In this document: in pieces, positions 14,925 to 23,016 of the stretch
Layout: every line of letters begins with the position of its first letter
Position numbering within the stretch: position 1 is the stretch's first letter
Position numbers and translations under genes: made by a program
Assembly: GCA_040002995.1 (NCBI GenBank)
Contig: JBDUDK010000040.1
Coordinates: 1-52,219 of the forward strand
Length of the DNA: 52,219 nt
Direction of reading: 5' to 3'
Source: JBDUDK01 sp040002995
GTDB taxonomy: Bacteria; Actinomycetota; Acidimicrobiia; Acidimicrobiales; Ilumatobacteraceae
Notes under the pieces: model-generated
What the model was told of the DNA's origin: nothing
What the model saw: only the letters and a program-made list of their open reading frames with translations
The model's database searches: none

Positions 14925-16280
14925 TCAGTCCGGCTTGCCGTCGAAGGCGTTGCTCACATCGATCGGCTTGTCACCGACCGGGGTTAGCACCCCGTCCTTG
15001 ATGCCATCGGTCCAGATGGACCGGTTGAAGATGCGGGGGAACTGCCCTCCGCCGCCGGTCCACTCCTTCGTGAAGTCGAGCACGCCGACCATGCCGCCGG
15101 TGTCGAGGTGCGACGTCTTCGATGCCGCGTCGAGGAAGGTCACGTTGTTGATGTCACCAGTCATGCCTTCCACGATCTGCGTGAACGCAGTGAACGCCGC
15201 CCAGGTGCCGAGGCCGGCGAGGCTGTTCCAATCGAGGTCGGGCGCGTTGTACGTCTTGAGCGCGGCTCGGTAGTCGGCCCACACGGGAGCGGCGATGTTC
15301 GGGTACACGTTCATCACGAAGCCACCGTTGGTCTCCTTCGGGTACTGCTGAGCGACCTTCCCGTCGAGATTGCCCTGCGGGCCGTACAGACGGGGCGTGG
15401 CACCCACGCTGTTGAGCGCCGTGATGAGCGGCGGCCAGTTGGCCTCACCGATGTTGCCGAACAGGCAGTCGGGCTTGAAGCTCTGCATCTGGGCGGCCTG
15501 CGAGGTGTAGTCGCCCACAGCCAGCGGTATTTTCACGTAATGGTCAAACTTGGCCGGGTCGAGGCCCCTCGACTTGTAGCCGTTGATGAAGCCCGTGTGG
15601 AACACGTCCGCGACCGGGAGGTCACCGTACGTGTCGACCACGACCTTGCAGCCGTCGTCAATCATCTTCAGCGCGGCGGCCGTGGTGAACCCGCCGACGA
15701 ATCCCATCGGGAACGAGACCTTCGACGTGTTCTCCTGAGAAACGATCGGGCAGCACGCGCCGAACCACGCGATCTTGTTCTCCTCGTAGATCGCGATGCC
15801 GCGGCTCACGTCGATGGTGAACGAACCGACGTTCGCCACGACCTTCTGCTCGACGGCTTTGCGAGCGCAGTTGCCTGCCTCGTTGGCGTCGTTCTTGTCG
15901 TCGCAGAAGATGACCTGCAACGGCCGACCCTTGATGCCGCCCTTGGCGTTGATGTACTCCTGGTAGATGCGGCCCGCTTCCTTGATGTTCGGATACGGGG
16001 TGACGTTGGTGTCGATCGGCGCCTCGTTCAAAACCTTGATCGGCTCGCCGCTCGGTGCCTTGCCCGCGGCCGCCGTGGTTGCGGTGCCGCCCGCGGCCGC
16101 CGTGGTTGCCGTGCCGCCCGCGGCCGCCGTAGTTGCCGTGCCGCCTGCGGCCTTCGTCGTCGCGGTCGAGCTGGTGGAGCTGCTACCGCACGATGCGGCT
16201 ATGAAACCGAGCGCGATGGTGACCACCGCCCACTTGGCGCGGCGGCGCGAACCTTTTCTACTCCTCACATCGGATGCCAT
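14925..16280 (-). CDS. ABC transporter substrate-binding lipoprotein (Peripla_BP_6, LivK-like)
   Basis: A 451-residue protein. Residues 1-31 are a lipoprotein signal (basic SRRRAKWAVV, then a hydrophobic core and lipobox AASC, Cys31). A low-complexity linker of Ala/Gly/Thr follows to about residue 75 and contains three near-identical nine-residue repeats. The periplasmic-binding fold starts at IKVLNEAPID, with the usual two-lobe landmarks NAKGGIKGRPLQVIFCDDKN and IYEENKIAWFGACCP, the latter near the ligand cleft. The protein captures the ligand outside the membrane and delivers it to the fused permease downstream. ATG 16280 follows GGGGGGAG. It is the first gene of the operon, with a long gene-free region upstream. 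Confidence 0.93.
   Translation of the reverse strand: MASDVRSRKGSRRRAKWAVVTIALGFIAASCGSSSTSSTATTKAAGGTATTAAAGGTATTAAAGGTATTAAAGKAPSGEPIKVLNEAPIDTNVTPYPNIKEAGRIYQEYINAKGGIKGRPLQVIFCDDKNDANEAGNCARKAVEQKVVANVGSFTIDVSRGIAIYEENKIAWFGACCPIVSQENTSKVSFPMGFVGGFTTAAALKMIDDGCKVVVDTYGDLPVADVFHTGFINGYKSRGLDPAKFDHYVKIPLAVGDYTSQAAQMQSFKPDCLFGNIGEANWPPLITALNSVGATPRLYGPQGNLDGKVAQQYPKETNGGFVMNVYPNIAAPVWADYRAALKTYNAPDLDWNSLAGLGTWAAFTAFTQIVEGMTGDINNVTFLDAASKTSHLDTGGMVGVLDFTKEWTGGGGQFPRIFNRSIWTDGIKDGVLTPVGDKPIDVSNAFDGKPD
16066..16146 (-). repeat. three tandem 27-base repeats coding for the lipoprotein linker
   Basis: Units 16066-16092, 16093-16119 and 16120-16146 differ by only one to three bases. A fourth, degraded unit follows. 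Each encodes nine residues of the type A-G-G-T-A-T-T-A-A, in frame with the binding protein. The near-identity at DNA level suggests recent slippage or unequal exchange, so linker length is probably variable between strains. Confidence 0.85.
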
Positions 16281-16732
16281 CTACTGACTCCCCCCGTTGT
16301 TCTGGTGGTGGTGGTTGTTGTTGGCGGTGGAATTCGCCGGCCGGCGTCAGCGATCCAGTCATCATCGACCGGCATCCCTTCACGACAGCAGCACGCAACC
16401 CGTGGTACGTCACAGGAGCGGTTCGATCGACGACGCGTCGTCGGTCCGCCCGCAGCACGACCTTCCGATGAATGGTGGTTCAGACGGTCCCCCAACCGTC
16501 TCGCTCGCGGGCCCCCAGGCACCGGACGGCATTTTGTATCACACGGACGAACGTAGGACTACCCTAGTATTTGAGCATGCTTGCATTCGTGTTACGAATT
16601 ACCGAGGCCCCGTGGCTGGCGCCGCAAGCCCGTCCGGACGCGTGCCGGCATCGAAGCTTTCCCTTCGGGTTCTACTGGCTGACGAGCGAAGCGTCTACGT
16701 TTTGATGGATATAGCCCCAGGAGGCAAATGAC
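16281..16732. other. 452-base intergenic region between the ABC operon and the monooxygenase
   Basis: The region separates two divergent genes and must hold both promoters. Open frames across it (for example on the plus strand from 16297) have no family signal. The part next to the ABC operon contains a GGT/TTG microsatellite-like run near 16306-16330. The part near 16534-16575 is less GC-rich than its surroundings (TTGTAT at 16536 and TAGTAT at 16565), but the 23-base gap is too long for a standard promoter pair. An AGGAGG at 16719-16724 serves the monooxygenase. Confidence 0.5.
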
Positions 16733-18400
16733 ATGGCACTCGATCTCGCGGCCGCTGGAACGACGAATGGCAACGGATCCGGCGAGCGTCGGTACGACGC
16801 GGTGATCGTGGGCGCAGGCTTCGGTGGCCTGTACATGCTCCATCACCTGCGTCAGCTTGGGTTCTCGGCCCGCGTGATCGAGGCGGCCGCCGGGGTGGGC
16901 GGCACGTGGTATTGGAATCGGTACCCCGGCGCGCGCTGCGACGTCGAGAGCCTGAACTACTCGTACTCATTCTCCAAGGACCTCGAGCAGGAATGGACCT
17001 GGAGCGAGAAGTACTCGCCCCAGCCCGAGATCCTGGCGTACGCGAACCACGTGGCCGACCGCTTCGATCTGCGCAAGGACATCGAGTTCGAGACGCGCGT
17101 CGAAAAGGCCGTATGGGATGACGCAACGTCGCGGTGGGCGATCACCACCTCGAAAGGCGAGACCATTCGGGCGCAGTACTACATCATGGCGTCGGGGTGC
17201 CTATCGCATTCGAAGCTGCCCGAGATACCGGGCGTTGAGAGCTTCGCCGGCCCCACCTACCACACGGGCCATTGGCCGCACGAGGGCGTCGACTTCACGG
17301 GCCTGCGCGTCGGCGTCATCGGCACTGGTTCGTCGGCCATCCAGTCGATCCCAGTGATTGCCGAGCAGGCGCAGCAACTCACCGTGTTCCAGCGCACGCC
17401 GAACTTCAGCATGCCCGCCGGCAACCGCCCGCTTGCCGCGAAGGAGGTGGCCGACATGAAGGCTCGCTACCCCGAGCAGCGCGAGGGGAACCGCATGTCG
17501 GGCTTCGGTGTGCTGGCCGAGCTGCCGACACACGCGGCGCTCGAGGTCAGTGAAGAGGAGCGCAACGCCAAGTACCAGTCGGGTTGGGACCAGGGCAGCC
17601 TCGTGGCCATTCTGCTCGCGTTCAACGACACGATCACGAACAAAGAGGCCAACGACACGGCCGCAGAGTTCATCCGCAACAAGATCCGAGCCGTCGTGAA
17701 GGATCCTCAGACGGCAGAGGACCTTTGCCCCTTCGATCACCCCGTCGGCACCAAGCGACCCTGCCTCGACACCGGGTACTACGAGACCTACAACCGCGAC
17801 AACGTGAGGCTCGTGAACCTGCGCCGCACCCCGATTACTGAGATCACACCGACCACCGTCAAGACCAGCGACGAGGAGTTCACCTTCGATGCCCTCGTGT
17901 ACGCCACCGGCTTCGACGCGATGACGGGCGCGCTCGTTGCCGTCGACATCCGCGGCCGCGACGGCGCCACGTTGAAGGACAAGTGGGTCAACGGAACCCG
18001 CACCTACCTTGGCCTCTGCGTCGCCGGCTTCCCGAACTTCTTCACTATCACCGGGCCGGCCAGCCCTTCGGTGTTCTCGAACATGATGATCTCGATCGAG
18101 CAGCACGTCGACTGGATCGGCGCCTGCATGAAATATTTGCGCGACAACGGGCAGGGCGTGATCGAGGCCACCTTGGAAGCCGAGGACGCGTGGGTCGACC
18201 ACAACACCGAGGTCGGCAACGCCACGCTCTACCCGCTGGCCAACTCGTGGTACATGGGGTCGAACGTGCCCGGCAAGCCGCGCATGCTGATGCCCTACAT
18301 CGGCGGGGTCGGTGTGTACCGGCAGGAGTGCGACGCCATCGTCGCCGACAGCTACCGCGGCTTCGTCATCAGCGAGGCACGCCAGTCGGTCGACGCCTAA
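16733..18400 (+). CDS. flavin-containing Baeyer-Villiger-type monooxygenase
   Basis: A 555-residue FAD/NADPH enzyme. The FAD-binding GxGxxG is GAGFGG (residues 27-32). The Baeyer-Villiger fingerprint FxGxxxHTxxWP is met exactly by FAGPTYHTGHWP. The NADPH Rossmann motif is GVIGTGSSAIQ. The later ATG motif is YATGFDAMTGA. Such enzymes insert oxygen next to a ketone (cyclohexanone, phenylacetone or steroid ketones), giving lactones or esters. The close resemblance to the cyclohexanone/steroid group is general, so the substrate is open. ATG 16733 lies eight bases after AGGAGG. It converges on an alcohol dehydrogenase that could supply its ketone. Confidence 0.93.
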   Translation: MALDLAAAGTTNGNGSGERRYDAVIVGAGFGGLYMLHHLRQLGFSARVIEAAAGVGGTWYWNRYPGARCDVESLNYSYSFSKDLEQEWTWSEKYSPQPEILAYANHVADRFDLRKDIEFETRVEKAVWDDATSRWAITTSKGETIRAQYYIMASGCLSHSKLPEIPGVESFAGPTYHTGHWPHEGVDFTGLRVGVIGTGSSAIQSIPVIAEQAQQLTVFQRTPNFSMPAGNRPLAAKEVADMKARYPEQREGNRMSGFGVLAELPTHAALEVSEEERNAKYQSGWDQGSLVAILLAFNDTITNKEANDTAAEFIRNKIRAVVKDPQTAEDLCPFDHPVGTKRPCLDTGYYETYNRDNVRLVNLRRTPITEITPTTVKTSDEEFTFDALVYATGFDAMTGALVAVDIRGRDGATLKDKWVNGTRTYLGLCVAGFPNFFTITGPASPSVFSNMMISIEQHVDWIGACMKYLRDNGQGVIEATLEAEDAWVDHNTEVGNATLYPLANSWYMGSNVPGKPRMLMPYIGGVGVYRQECDAIVADSYRGFVISEARQSVDA

Positions 18401-18422
18401 GACGCTTGGCGCGAGAAGGGCG

Positions 18423-19529
18423 TCAATAGTTGATGACGCCGCGGATGTTCTTGCCCGCGTGCATATCCTCGTAACCCTGGTTGATCTGGTCGAGCTTGTA
18501 CCGCGTGGTGATCAGTTCGTCGAGGTGGAGTTGGCCCGCCTGGTACATGCGCAGCATCCATGGGATGTCGCGGCTGGGGCTCGACGCGCCGAAAAGTGCC
18601 CCCTGGACGCGCTTTTGGTAGAGCGTGAGCTCGAACGCCGGGACCTGGATCGGCTCGTTGACGTTGCCGATGCCCGTGACGACGACGGTGCCCGCCTTGC
18701 GGATCGCGGCGAACGCCTGGGAAACGTGCTCGGTCTTCAGCACACCAGTCGTTACGATCGCGGCGTCGGCCCCCTGGCCCCCCGTGACCGAGCGGGCGAA
18801 CTCGGCTGCTTCGTCCATGGTCGCGAACGTGTGCGTGGCACCCACGTGTTGCGCCATCTCCCGCTTGAACTCGACAGGGTCGACGGCGATGACGTGCGTC
18901 GCGCCCGCGTGCTTGGCGCCCTGGACGGCATTGATGCCGATGCCGCCGATGCCCATGATGATCGTCGTGTGACCCGGCTTCGTCTCGGCCGAGTTCACCG
19001 CGGAGCCCCAGCCCGTGCCGACGCCACAACCCACTAGTACCGCCACATCGAGCGGGATGTCGTTGTCGACCTTCACGCACGACGCAGCGTCCACAACCGT
19101 CATCTCGCTGAACGTCGAAATGCCGGCCGCCTGACCGACCGGCTGCCCGTCGACTGTTGCCCGGAAGCTTCCGTCCGCGCGGCAGCCCGTCAGCGTGTTG
19201 ACGCCGAGATCGCACAGGTTCTGCATGCCCGACGCGCACCAACGGCAGCGTCCGCAGCCGGGCAGGAACGACGTCACGATGTGGTCGCCGACTTCGAAGC
19301 CAGGCGTGTACGGCCCGACGGCCGCGACGATGCCGGCGCCCTCGTGCCCGCCGGCGAACGGCAGGATGCCGGGTGGAAGGTCGCCCGTCGCGAAGTGGTC
19401 GTCCGAGTGGCAGAGGCCGGCGGCGACCATCTCGAGCATCACTTCCCCTTGGCGTGGTTCGTCGAAGTCGATGTCGACGATCTCCCACTTCCCCGGAGTC
19501 TCATTGATCACCGCGCCCCTGGTTCTCAT
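18423..19529 (-). CDS. NDMA-dependent-type zinc alcohol dehydrogenase (MDR family)
   Basis: A 368-residue medium-chain dehydrogenase. The catalytic-zinc ligands are in GLCHSDDH and GGHEGAG. The structural-zinc cysteines are in GCGRCRWCASGMQNLC. The nucleotide fold is GIGGIGINAVQGA, followed by VIAVDPVEFK, where Asp indicates NAD. The wording (MRTRGAVINETPGKWEIVD at the start and GASSPSRDIPWMLRMYQAG later) matches the actinobacterial group with tightly bound nicotinamide that is assayed with the artificial acceptor NDMA and relies on mycofactocin in vivo. No mycofactocin genes are in the window. ATG 19529 follows AGGGGGA, and the in-frame extension to 19568 is rejected. Confidence 0.92.
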   Translation of the reverse strand: MRTRGAVINETPGKWEIVDIDFDEPRQGEVMLEMVAAGLCHSDDHFATGDLPPGILPFAGGHEGAGIVAAVGPYTPGFEVGDHIVTSFLPGCGRCRWCASGMQNLCDLGVNTLTGCRADGSFRATVDGQPVGQAAGISTFSEMTVVDAASCVKVDNDIPLDVAVLVGCGVGTGWGSAVNSAETKPGHTTIIMGIGGIGINAVQGAKHAGATHVIAVDPVEFKREMAQHVGATHTFATMDEAAEFARSVTGGQGADAAIVTTGVLKTEHVSQAFAAIRKAGTVVVTGIGNVNEPIQVPAFELTLYQKRVQGALFGASSPSRDIPWMLRMYQAGQLHLDELITTRYKLDQINQGYEDMHAGKNIRGVINY

Positions 19530-19600
19530 ACTGCGTCCCCCTTGTCCCGAGATTGCGGCGCGGAACATACTTCACACGCGAACGTCGCCGCGTCGGCCCG

Positions 19601-20166
19601 CTAGGTGCCGGCTTTGGGCGCGGATGTATTGCGCATGGCGTTTTGTGCGCCCTCGATGGCGCGGCGTACGACATCTTCGATGTGGTCGACGTCGAGTCCC
19701 AGTGCCTCGCCGATGTGCACCGACCAGATCTCCCCCCGGATGTTGTTCTCGAAGTCGAGCTCGCTTCTGATGTCAGATCGCGCTGATTGCGGTTTTGACT
19801 GATCATGACGAAGGTCGATAGGAAGATCGCCTCGAGCGAGACGATCATCGTCAGAAGGCCGAAGGGAAATTTGTCGAACTCGTGACCGACGCCGGCGAGG
19901 CCGACGTTGATGGCGATCCACATCCCGAACCAGATCAGGTGTATGTAGACGAACCGCATCGACCCGGCGACGGCGGAGATGCTGTCAGCGGTGTGATCCT
20001 GCACGCGTCGCATCAGACTGAAGAGATCCCGTTCGGACGGTGTGGCGTAGTGCTCGGGGTTCCACAACTGTCCGTCTTCGACGCCATCGGCGCGGTCGAT
20101 TACCCGACACGCCGCACATGTCAGCTGGTGGCTGGATCCATCGGATGCAGTGTCGCTGTTGGCCAT
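19601..20166 (-). pseudogene. DUF1003 family membrane protein, frameshifted
   Basis: The first frame starts at ATG 20166 and encodes a CAAC metal-knuckle-like N terminus, then the DUF1003 core with two membrane helices (FVYIHLIWFGMWIAINVGLA and FGLLTMIVSLEAIFLSTFVM) and the family motif SQNRNQR. At about 19775-19785 the similarity jumps to another frame, which carries the expected continuation SDIRSELDFENNIRGE, then WSVHIGEALG, ending at TAG 19603-19601. One base lost or two gained there would reconcile them. Left as read, the first frame continues to 19501 with low-complexity residues. It is either a real mutation or a base-calling error. DUF1003 function is unknown. Confidence 0.75.
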
Positions 20167-20195
20167 CTTCGAACAGTACCGAGGGCGCCTTTGCG

Positions 20196-20720
20196 CTATG
20201 CGATAGTCCAGTGGCCGCGGCGGACCACGTCGTCGAACGGACGTCGGTCGGGTCGAACGATTGGCTTCAACGGGCGATCGGCGGGGTAGCCGAGCCCGAT
20301 CATGTACTCGCACCGGAACCCGGAGGGCACGCCCAGGATCTCACGGGCGGCGTCCTGGTCGCCGACCGCGGAGTGACCGCTGCCGATACCGAGATCGATG
20401 GCGGCGAGCATCATCGCCATGGTCGCTTGGCCGAGGTCGTACTGGTCGATGACGCGGTAGCGCTCGGTCTCCGGTTCAGCCAACACCAGCACGATCGTCG
20501 CGGCCGAGCCCGCGATGTGGCCGGCTCCCTGCCAGACCGTCGACAACGCCCGCAGCTGCCCGGGGTCGGTGACCACTACGAAGTTCCACTTCTGGCGGTT
20601 CGATGCCGACGGCGACCGCCAACCGGCCTCGAGTATGCGGTCGAGATCGGCGGCCACGATCGGCTGCGATGTGTAGGAGCGAACGTTTCGGCGAGCACGA
20701 ATGGCGTCCCACGTTTCCAT
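20196..20720 (-). CDS. nitroreductase family protein
   Basis: A 174-residue FMN oxidoreductase. METWDAIRARRNVRSYTSQP is the family's opening, with the RRNVR phosphate/FMN loop. RSPSASNRQKWNFVVV is the second FMN contact. Later AAIDLGIGSGHSAV and MIGLGYPADRP give the dimer-interface and C-terminal motifs. The members reduce nitro compounds, quinones or flavins with NAD(P)H. Some actinobacterial relatives act in cobalamin or F420 chemistry, and nothing here decides this. An in-frame extension to 21080 runs opposite the neighbouring SDR and is rejected. The gene starts upstream of the frameshifted DUF1003 gene, with which it may share a transcript only if read through the short 3' gap. Confidence 0.88.
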   Translation of the reverse strand: METWDAIRARRNVRSYTSQPIVAADLDRILEAGWRSPSASNRQKWNFVVVTDPGQLRALSTVWQGAGHIAGSAATIVLVLAEPETERYRVIDQYDLGQATMAMMLAAIDLGIGSGHSAVGDQDAAREILGVPSGFRCEYMIGLGYPADRPLKPIVRPDRRPFDDVVRRGHWTIA

Positions 20721-20841
20721 GTTGGGAACGTTACCGGGAGCCTTGACGGCGCTGCCCGAGCGGTCTCCGGTTAGTTGTAGTGCTCGGTTGGGGAGCGAAG
20801 TCGTTGAAGCCGATGGTCGCGTCAGCCAGCCTCGGCGCCGT

Positions 20842-21723
20842 TCACGGTGGGGCGATTGCGAGACCGAACGCTGCTTCGAAACGCCGGTAGTAGTCGGGGT
20901 CGTCAACCGCCGCGCCCATGGCAACCCAGTCCTCGTCGCTGAGTCTCGCCCGACCGTTGACGAGCCCGTCACCGCCCCATGACGTCGTGTAGCGGAGCCT
21001 TGGCTGGTCGGTGGTGATCGCGTGGTGAATGACGTCGGCGACCTCGAACGGGTCGGTGGCGTTCGGAATGCCCGTCGCATACATCTGGAGCATCCTGCGG
21101 TTCTGGTCGCCGTACGCGCCCGAGGTGTTCGGTACCTCGACGTTCTTGGCGAAGATGGCCGACTTCGTCACCCCGGGCTCGATCACCACCACCCGGATAC
21201 CAAACGGCGCCACCTCGAGGGCGAGCTCTTCGCTTAAGCCCTCGAGTGCCCATTTGGATGCGACGTACGGCGCTTGAGCCATGGCACCGAATCGGCCGAC
21301 CACCGATGTCACGTTGACGATGCAGCCTGCTCCCTTAGCCCGCATCGATGGCAGTACGGCCTGGGTGCAGCGAACAGCGCCGCAGAGGTTCACGTTCATG
21401 ACCTCGAGAAACCGTGAAGGCGGCGTCTCCTCGACCACGCCGTTGGTGCCAATGCCGGCGTTGTTGACCAGTACGTCGATGCGTCCGGTCTGGTCGAGCA
21501 CGGCGCCGACGGCACTGCTGACACCTTCGTCGTCGGCCACATCCATCTCGACCAGGTCGACGGCGACGTGCGCGCTGTCGGCCAGAGCGAGCAGCTTGTT
21601 CGCCGACGCCCGCTGACGCACCGTGCCGAAGACGCGGAACCCCTTCGTAGCGAGATGCACGGCGACAGCCCGCCCGATCCCCGAGTTGGCACCGGTCACG
21701 ATCGCCACCGCGTTGTCATCCAT
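20842..21723 (-). CDS. short-chain dehydrogenase/reductase
   Basis: A 293-residue classical SDR. TGANSGIG (residues 10-17) is the cofactor loop, an Arg-containing strand-2 end (GTVRQRAS) favours NADPH, and NNAG lies at LVNNAGIG. The catalytic Ser is in NVTSVVGRFG and YxxxK is YVASK. The C terminus is long (GLVNGRARLSDEDWVAMGAA, then a helical end), as in SDRs acting on larger lipids. ATG 21723 is preceded by GGGAGGA. A 19-residue in-frame extension is rejected. It stands between the nitroreductase and the dodecin on the same strand with gaps near 80-120 bases, so it may be independent. Confidence 0.9.
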   Translation of the reverse strand: MDDNAVAIVTGANSGIGRAVAVHLATKGFRVFGTVRQRASANKLLALADSAHVAVDLVEMDVADDEGVSSAVGAVLDQTGRIDVLVNNAGIGTNGVVEETPPSRFLEVMNVNLCGAVRCTQAVLPSMRAKGAGCIVNVTSVVGRFGAMAQAPYVASKWALEGLSEELALEVAPFGIRVVVIEPGVTKSAIFAKNVEVPNTSGAYGDQNRRMLQMYATGIPNATDPFEVADVIHHAITTDQPRLRYTTSWGGDGLVNGRARLSDEDWVAMGAAVDDPDYYRRFEAAFGLAIAPP

Positions 21724-21805
21724 TGTCGAATCCTCCCTCGGCTGGCTCTGGTCGACAAGAGCAGAGCCTGAAGGGGACACGAAACGCAGGATCAGTGCTC
21801 GTCTC

Positions 21806-22024
21806 TCAGGTGTCGGGGTCCTCGAGTCGGAATCCGACCTTCATCGTGACCTGGAAGTGCTCGACCTCCCCGTCCACGATCTGGCCTCGGATCTGTGTCG
21901 CCTCGAACCAGTCGAGGTTCCGCAGCGTCTGCGCTGCCCTAGCGACGCCGTTTCGGATGGCTTGTTGAACCGAGTCGGGTGATGTCCCGACGATTTCAGT
22001 GACCCGATACGTGTGGTTTGCCAT
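21806..22024 (-). CDS. dodecin, flavin-binding protein
   Basis: A 72-residue protein with the full dodecin pattern. YRVTEIVGTSPDSVQQAI is the first strand and helix, LRNLDWFEATQIRG contains the tryptophan that stacks against the flavin isoalloxazine ring, and QVTMKVGFRLE is the last strand. Dodecins form hollow 12-mers that store riboflavin, FMN or CoA-linked ligands and protect flavins from light. ATG 22024 follows AAGGAGC. It is divergent from the pterin dehydratase across about 100 bases. The start favoured here excludes an upstream extension to 22168. Confidence 0.93.
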   Translation of the reverse strand: MANHTYRVTEIVGTSPDSVQQAIRNGVARAAQTLRNLDWFEATQIRGQIVDGEVEHFQVTMKVGFRLEDPDT

Positions 22025-22128
22025 CGAGATGCTCCTTTGTTTCGCCAGGCGCCTCAGCCCCGGCCGCGCTAGCCCTACTCTTTCACCACGCACGTTTCCG
22101 CGTGGACTCCGCGTCGGGGAGAACAACG

Positions 22129-22473
22129 ATGACTGAGCTGGCCGCAGAGAAATGCGAGGCGTGCACACGCGCCACGCCAGTTCTTACCCCCCGCGAGGTT
22201 GAAACCCTTCGTCTTGACCTTCACCAGGATTGGACTGTTCAGAGCAACACCTTGCTGCGCCGCGAATTTCGGTTTTCGAATTTCAATGCGGCGTTCACCA
22301 GAGCGACGTCGATTGCGATGTTGGCCGAAGGCGAGGGCCACCACCCCGACATGCTCGTTGGTTGGGGCAGGCTCGTGGTCGAGCTGACCACCCACGCCAT
22401 CGAGGGTCTATCGCGCAACGACTTCATCCTCGCCGCCAAGATCGACCCGCTGGGTGCAACGGCGGGGACGTAA
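22129..22473 (+). CDS. 4a-hydroxytetrahydrobiopterin (pterin carbinolamine) dehydratase
   Basis: A 114-residue protein. The catalytic EGEGHHPDM motif and the downstream WGRLVVELTTHAIEGLSRND pattern match the PCD family (His-His-Pro, later His, final Asp). The usual aromatic residue after HHP is Trp here, and the N terminus has an extra CEAC segment. The enzyme recycles the pterin cofactor of aromatic amino acid hydroxylases or acts in molybdopterin metabolism. No hydroxylase is nearby, and the cytosolic role is inferred from the family alone. ATG 22129 is chosen because an upstream in-frame extension lacks family sequence. It starts the plus-strand run to 26816. Confidence 0.9.
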   Translation: MTELAAEKCEACTRATPVLTPREVETLRLDLHQDWTVQSNTLLRREFRFSNFNAAFTRATSIAMLAEGEGHHPDMLVGWGRLVVELTTHAIEGLSRNDFILAAKIDPLGATAGT

Positions 22474-22480
22474 CAAAACA

Positions 22481-23011
22481 ATGGCCAGGACCAGTGATCA
22501 CATCACTCGCAACGTTCTCCTCGGCGCGCTGTCCGGTGCGGCGGGCACCGCTGCCATGGATCTGCTCTTGTACGCCCGCTACCGCCGTTCGGGCGGCAAC
22601 GAACCGGTCGGGAAGTGGGAGTTTGCCGAAGGGGTCACGAACTGGGATCAGGCATCCGCACCCGGTCAACTCGGACGGAAGGTGGAGCAGCTCATTGCTC
22701 GCCGCCCTCCGCCGGACAGTTGGGCTCGGTCGACCACCAATATCGTTCATTGGGCCACCGGGGCCGGCTGGGGCCTCCAATACGCGCTCGTAGCGGGCAG
22801 GGCGTCGAGACGCCGTTGGCTGCTGGCGGCTGCGTTGGGTCCTGCGGCCTGGCTGACCAGTTACGTCGTACTCCCGCTGGCAAAGGTCTACAAGCCGATC
22901 TGGGAGTACGACGCGCAAACCCTGCGAAACGATCTGTCCGCCCATGTCGTGTACGGCATCGTGACGGCCAAGGCGTTTGCCGCCCTCGCGCCCGACGTCA
23001 TGGAAGGCTGA
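22481..23011 (+). CDS. small polytopic membrane protein, YagU/DUF1440-like
   Basis: A 176-residue protein with about four hydrophobic helices: LLGALSGAAGTAAMDLLLY, IVHWATGAGWGLQYALV, RWLLAAALGPAAWLTSYVVL and AHVVYGIVTAKAFAAL. A hydrophilic loop lies between the first two. The glycine-rich first helix ending in an acidic residue and the VVYG near the end resemble the YagU/DUF1440 group of unknown function, but I am not sure. ATG 22481 has a weak ribosome binding site. A GTG at 22454 would overlap the previous gene. It ends five bases before the LLM gene, so co-transcription is likely. Confidence 0.65.
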   Translation: MARTSDHITRNVLLGALSGAAGTAAMDLLLYARYRRSGGNEPVGKWEFAEGVTNWDQASAPGQLGRKVEQLIARRPPPDSWARSTTNIVHWATGAGWGLQYALVAGRASRRRWLLAAALGPAAWLTSYVVLPLAKVYKPIWEYDAQTLRNDLSAHVVYGIVTAKAFAALAPDVMEG

Positions 23012-23016
23012 GCGCC

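Noticed and set aside
16306..16330. GGT/TTG short-repeat run, considered as a CRISPR or microsatellite locus
   Set aside because: Too short, no spacers, no cas genes in the window.
15108..16556. 482-codon plus-strand frame across the binding protein
   Set aside because: It is antisense, Arg/Val/Glu-rich, and covers the tandem repeats in antisense as a low-complexity tract.
16297..16731. plus-strand frame upstream of the monooxygenase
   Set aside because: Tryptophan-run start from a GGT/TTG microsatellite, no ribosome binding site, no family text; treated as promoter region.
18400..18423. short GC-rich palindrome between the convergent monooxygenase and dehydrogenase genes considered as a terminator
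   Set aside because: The arms are about five bases with a long loop and no T-run, so it is not supported.
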